A DNA stretch of 9,190 bases, from contig CASECL010000148.1 of the NCBI GenBank assembly GCA_949286445.1, positions 1 to 9,190 of the forward strand, in the 5' to 3' direction. Under the pieces are notes generated by a model. That model saw nothing but the letters and a program-made list of their open reading frames with translations. It did no database searches and was not told where the DNA came from. The translations under genes were made by a program, and so were the position numbers. Of the stretch, positions 7,459-9,190 are shown one piece after another. Position 1 is the first letter of the stretch. Every line of letters starts with the position of its first letter. The DNA comes from an uncultured bacterium. GTDB taxonomy: Bacteria; Verrucomicrobiota; Lentisphaeria; Victivallales; Victivallaceae.

Positions 7459-7487
7459 ATATTTTCCTGTGTCCGGACGGGAAATAT
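7459..7487. repeat. Inverted repeat just upstream of the transporter promoter
   Basis: ATATTTTCC (7459-7467) pairs with GGGAAATAT (7479-7487), 9 bp with one G-T mismatch. The loop contains a perfect 8-bp palindrome, GTCCGGAC (7471-7478). It ends 11 bp before the -35 box, centred near -58 to -60 from the predicted start, a position typical of an activator site. It could equally be part of the upstream operon's 3' structure. No regulator gene is next to it. Confidence 0.4.
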
Positions 7488-7498
7488 CAATTCAGGAC

Positions 7499-7526
7499 TT
7501 GAAAGCACAGCTAACCGTGGTATAGT
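7499..7526 (+). promoter_or_regulatory. Sigma70-type promoter for the AmpG-like transporter
   Basis: The -35 box TTGAAA (7499-7504) and -10 box TATAGT (7521-7526) are 16 bp apart, and a TG at 7518-7519 makes an extended -10. The predicted start near 7532-7534 gives a leader of only about 29 nt before the transporter ATG. The match is good, but this is sequence inference only. Confidence 0.7.
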
Positions 7527-7547
7527 AGGCAAAATAATAAAAGAAAT

Positions 7548-7565
7548 ATGAAAGCTGCCGGATGA
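7548..7565 (+). CDS. Five-codon mini-ORF (MKAAG) overlapping the transporter start
   Basis: An ATG at 7548 opens a five-codon frame, Met-Lys-Ala-Ala-Gly, closed by a TGA at 7563-7565. That stop shares ATGA with the transporter start codon at 7562, the same 4-nt overlap used between real genes in the upstream operon. It lies within the short leader of the predicted promoter. Neither start has a clear Shine-Dalgarno; the upstream bases are A-rich. It may deliver ribosomes to the transporter start by coupling, or it may be chance. No function for the peptide is claimed. Confidence 0.3.
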   Translation: MKAAG

Positions 7566-8836
7566 AAAACCATCTTTTCTGGATTCCTTCCCTCTATTTC
7601 AGCGAAGGCATACCCTATGTAATTATCAATACCGTTTCCATTATCATGTTCACCCAGCTGGGCATGGATCACGCCTCAATGGCATTCTGGACAGCACTGC
7701 TGAGCCTGCCGTGGAGCTTGAAACCATTGTGGGCCCCGGTAATCGATCTCTTCGGACGGAAAAAAGCATGGATTGTTCTTACCCAGCTGGCCGGAGGCAT
7801 TCTCATGGTAATCGCTTCAAGGATGCTGGTTTCACCGGACTGGACGGTTATACTGCTGCTGTTCATGGTGATCGGCATTCTTTCCGCCACTTTCGATGCG
7901 GCAGCAGACGGATTTTATATTATTACGCTGAATTCCTATGAACAGTCTTTCTTTTCCGGGGTGCGTTCCACATTCTACCGGATAAGCATGATCGCAGGTC
8001 AAGGCGGCTTGATCACCCTTTCCGGCTGGTTTAATGACCGTTATTCCCCCGGGAAAGCATGGTCGTTGACAATAGCCGCGGGAGGAGCGGTGATTATTCT
8101 GCTCAGTCTGATTCATCACTTCTGCCTGCCGCGGGAGGAATATGAAGCGGGAGAAAAAAATTCAATCTCGCAAAATTCCGGAGGAAGAACCGGTTTTTAT
8201 CTGGCTTTTGCCACCTTTTTCCGCAAAAAAAATGTAATACCGGCATTGGCTTTCATTCTGTTTTACCGTTTCGCGGAGTCACAGCTGGGAAAAATAAGCA
8301 TGGTGTTTATGAACGCCTCCCGGGACACCGGCGGGCTGGGAATGAGCAATCATCAGATCGGCATGATCAATGGGACACTTGGAGTTGCCGCTTTGCTGGC
8401 CGGAGGAATTATCGGCGGCTGGCTGATCTCCCGGAAAGGTCTTGCCGCAATGCTGTGGCCCATGGCTCTGGCCATCAATCTGCCGGATGCAGTATATGTT
8501 TATCTGGCAGTTGTACAGCCGGAAAACCTGCTGATTACCGGCAGTATGGTTATGCTGGAAAATTTCGGCTACGGTCTCGGTTTTGCCTCCTATATGCTTT
8601 TTATGGTGTTTTTTGCCTCTGACAGCGGAAAATTCAGAACCAGTCACTATGCCATAATGACCGGATTCATGGCTATCGGCATGCTGCTTCCCGGCATGGG
8701 AGCAGGAAAGATTGAAGAATTACTGGGCTACCGGATGTTTTTCATCTACATCCTGCTCTGCACTCTGCCGAGTTTCGCCGTGGTCATGGCAGTAAAAAGA
8801 ATCATTGATCCTCGGTTCGGCAGAAAAATATCTTAA
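7562..8836 (+). CDS. AmpG-like major facilitator superfamily transporter
   Basis: Inner-membrane transporter of 424 residues with about twelve hydrophobic segments: roughly 8-30, 42-60, 69-90, 95-125, 140-158, 166-188, 223-250, 268-290, 296-317, 323-350, 362-380 and 389-411. A hydrophilic central loop (about 189-222) separates two six-helix halves. IPSLYFSEGIPYVIINTVSIIMF (8-30) and LPWSLKPLWAPVIDLFGRKKAW (49-70) match the AmpG/AmpG-like branch, including the short motif-A loop after helix 2. FDAAADGFYI (111-120) and SGVRSTFYRISMIAGQGGL (132-150) are also typical. True AmpG imports anhydromuropeptides for peptidoglycan recycling. Many relatives outside Proteobacteria carry unknown substrates, so I give no symbol. 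No recycling gene (ampD, nagZ, mpl) is visible nearby. It has its own promoter and no clear Shine-Dalgarno. A different upstream in-frame start is unlikely. Confidence 0.88.
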   Translation: MKNHLFWIPSLYFSEGIPYVIINTVSIIMFTQLGMDHASMAFWTALLSLPWSLKPLWAPVIDLFGRKKAWIVLTQLAGGILMVIASRMLVSPDWTVILLLFMVIGILSATFDAAADGFYIITLNSYEQSFFSGVRSTFYRISMIAGQGGLITLSGWFNDRYSPGKAWSLTIAAGGAVIILLSLIHHFCLPREEYEAGEKNSISQNSGGRTGFYLAFATFFRKKNVIPALAFILFYRFAESQLGKISMVFMNASRDTGGLGMSNHQIGMINGTLGVAALLAGGIIGGWLISRKGLAAMLWPMALAINLPDAVYVYLAVVQPENLLITGSMVMLENFGYGLGFASYMLFMVFFASDSGKFRTSHYAIMTGFMAIGMLLPGMGAGKIEELLGYRMFFIYILLCTLPSFAVVMAVKRIIDPRFGRKIS

Positions 8837-8857
8837 AAACAAAACCATATCCCAAAC

Positions 8858-8870
8858 TTGACAAAGTCAA
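8858..8870. promoter_or_regulatory. Palindrome covering the -35 box (possible operator)
   Basis: TTGACAAAGTCAA is a perfect inverted repeat with 5-bp arms around AAA. The -35 hexamer forms its left half, so a bound dimeric protein would block RNA polymerase. A 5-bp arm can arise by chance next to any TTGAC, so this stays tentative. No regulator gene is in view. Confidence 0.35.
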
Positions 8871-8886
8871 TCTCAAGGTGTACATT
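8858..8886 (+). promoter_or_regulatory. Near-consensus sigma70 promoter for the 3' partial gene
   Basis: TTGACA (8858-8863, perfect -35) and TACATT (8881-8886, four of six) are separated by 17 bp, the optimal spacing. The predicted start near 8892-8894 gives a leader of about 36 nt before the ATG at 8929. The promoter begins 21 bp after the transporter stop. No terminator is seen between the two genes, so readthrough is also possible. Confidence 0.78.
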
Positions 8887-8917
8887 TACCCCAGTTGGAA
8901 TTGCATGTAAAAAAAAC

Positions 8918-8921
8918 AGGA
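8918..8921 (+). promoter_or_regulatory. Ribosome binding site of the 3' partial gene
   Basis: AGGA sits 7 nt ahead of the ATG at 8929, after a run of eight As. It supports this start codon for the gene that runs out of the window. Confidence 0.6.
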
Positions 8922-8928
8922 TAAGACA

Positions 8929-9190
8929 ATGAAATCAACACCGGAAACTGTTGTGCTGCTGAACTTTGTCTGCAAAGACATTCAGAAGCTCGCCCGGGCG
9001 GTAAGAAGCCGGCATATCTACACCATGGTTATGCCTTATACCGTGAGCGTGGAGCGATTGATGGAGGAAAAACCCGTCGGATTGATCATCTGCCGGGATG
9101 CCGGAGCTCCGGAAAAAACCGCCGAACTGGAGAAATTCAAGGCTCTTGAGATTCCGGCACTCGAAGTGGTTGTCACTCCGGAAAACTTTG
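8929..9190 (+). CDS. Partial gene; N-terminus resembles a degenerate GMP-synthetase-type glutaminase domain
   Basis: Eighty-seven codons are visible and the frame is still open at the window edge. A promoter and ribosome site precede it. The N-terminus can be laid by eye along class I glutamine amidotransferases of the GuaA type. VVLLNFVCKDIQKLARAVRS (8-27) corresponds to the first strand and helix (GuaA ILDFGSQYTQLIARRVRE). PYTVSVERLMEEKPVGLIIC (36-55) corresponds to the second strand-helix-strand (PYD...PKGIILSGG). LEIPALEVVVTPENF (73-87) corresponds to the strand leading to the nucleophile (GVPVFGVCYGMQ). Key residues are absent: DFGSQ reads NFVCK, the SGGP turn reads CRDAG, and the expected nucleophile Cys falls on Val81 (9169-9171). 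If the match is right, this would be a domain unable to hydrolyse glutamine, serving a scaffold or other role. It could also be an unrelated Rossmann-like protein. The C-terminal part is needed to decide. Confidence 0.5.
   Translation, partial: MKSTPETVVLLNFVCKDIQKLARAVRSRHIYTMVMPYTVSVERLMEEKPVGLIICRDAGAPEKTAELEKFKALEIPALEVVVTPENF

Larger units (their letters stand above)
7279..7498. other. Structured non-coding spacer with CCGGCAT/ATGCCGG elements
   Basis: No coding sequence is supported here. The heptamer CCGGCAT or its complement ATGCCGG occurs four times: 7283-7289 (+), 7339-7345 (-), 7358-7364 (-) and 7454-7460 (+). The first two can pair as an 8-bp arm (CCGGCATG/CATGCCGG). The spacer directly follows ribD, so part of it probably forms the 3' end of the operon transcript. 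Confidence 0.55.

Noticed and set aside
7200..7532. Open frame of 110 codons on the - strand over the ribD-transporter spacer
   Set aside because: It overlaps the ribD 3' end and the transporter promoter, has no recognisable domain, and runs through the inverted repeats. Not enough support for a gene.
8837..8928. Purine riboswitch ahead of the GuaA-like gene
   Set aside because: The predicted leader is about 36 nt, far too short for the aptamer, and no three-way-junction pattern is visible.
1..9190. Mobile element, CRISPR array, prophage or defence system
   Set aside because: No transposase, integrase, direct repeat array, tRNA attachment site or defence-type domain was seen. The content is housekeeping with uniform composition.

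Overview
This is a bacterial chromosomal segment of moderate, roughly balanced G+C. It is dominated by a dense, single-direction run of housekeeping genes on the + strand. The order is pheS (5' end just outside the window), pheT, nadA, ribH, nusB, ftsY, ribD. After a 283-bp gap comes an AmpG-like major facilitator transporter, then the start of another gene that runs off the right edge. No mobile element, CRISPR array, rRNA or tRNA was seen.

The proteins point to a Gram-negative-type bacterium. A member of the PVC group (Lentisphaerota/Verrucomicrobiota) is my best guess, from the general look of the gene neighbourhood and proteins, but this is low-confidence inference. Only placement of PheT or FtsY in a tree would settle it. 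CCGG-containing words (TCCGG, CCGGA, CCGGCA) recur throughout both genes and spacers.

Region 1-7278 looks like one transcription unit. pheS and pheT are 1 nt apart. pheT/nadA, ribH/nusB, nusB/ftsY and ftsY/ribD each share a 4-nt ATGA stop-start overlap. Only nadA/ribH has a real gap (28 nt), and it carries a strong Shine-Dalgarno. The unit joins tRNA-Phe charging (PheST), NAD synthesis (NadA), two non-consecutive riboflavin steps (RibD early, RibH penultimate), rRNA antitermination (NusB) and membrane protein targeting (FtsY). The partner enzymes for quinolinate (NadB/NadC) and riboflavin (RibBA, RibE) must lie elsewhere.

Region 7279-7561 holds no gene that I can support. It has several overlapping inverted repeats built on the word CCGGCAT/ATGCCGG and a good sigma70-type promoter for the transporter. 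A five-codon mini-ORF stops across the transporter's start codon.

Region 7562-9190 carries the AmpG-like transporter, then a near-consensus promoter whose -35 box lies inside a 13-bp palindrome. It drives an incomplete gene whose visible N-terminus resembles the glutaminase domain of GMP synthetase. It lacks the usual glycine-rich signature and apparently the catalytic cysteine.

Most of the window is ordinary. The points worth a second look are the degenerate glutaminase-like gene, the structured spacer with its mini-ORF, the C9 tract at the nusB 3' end, and unusual residues in FtsY and RibD.
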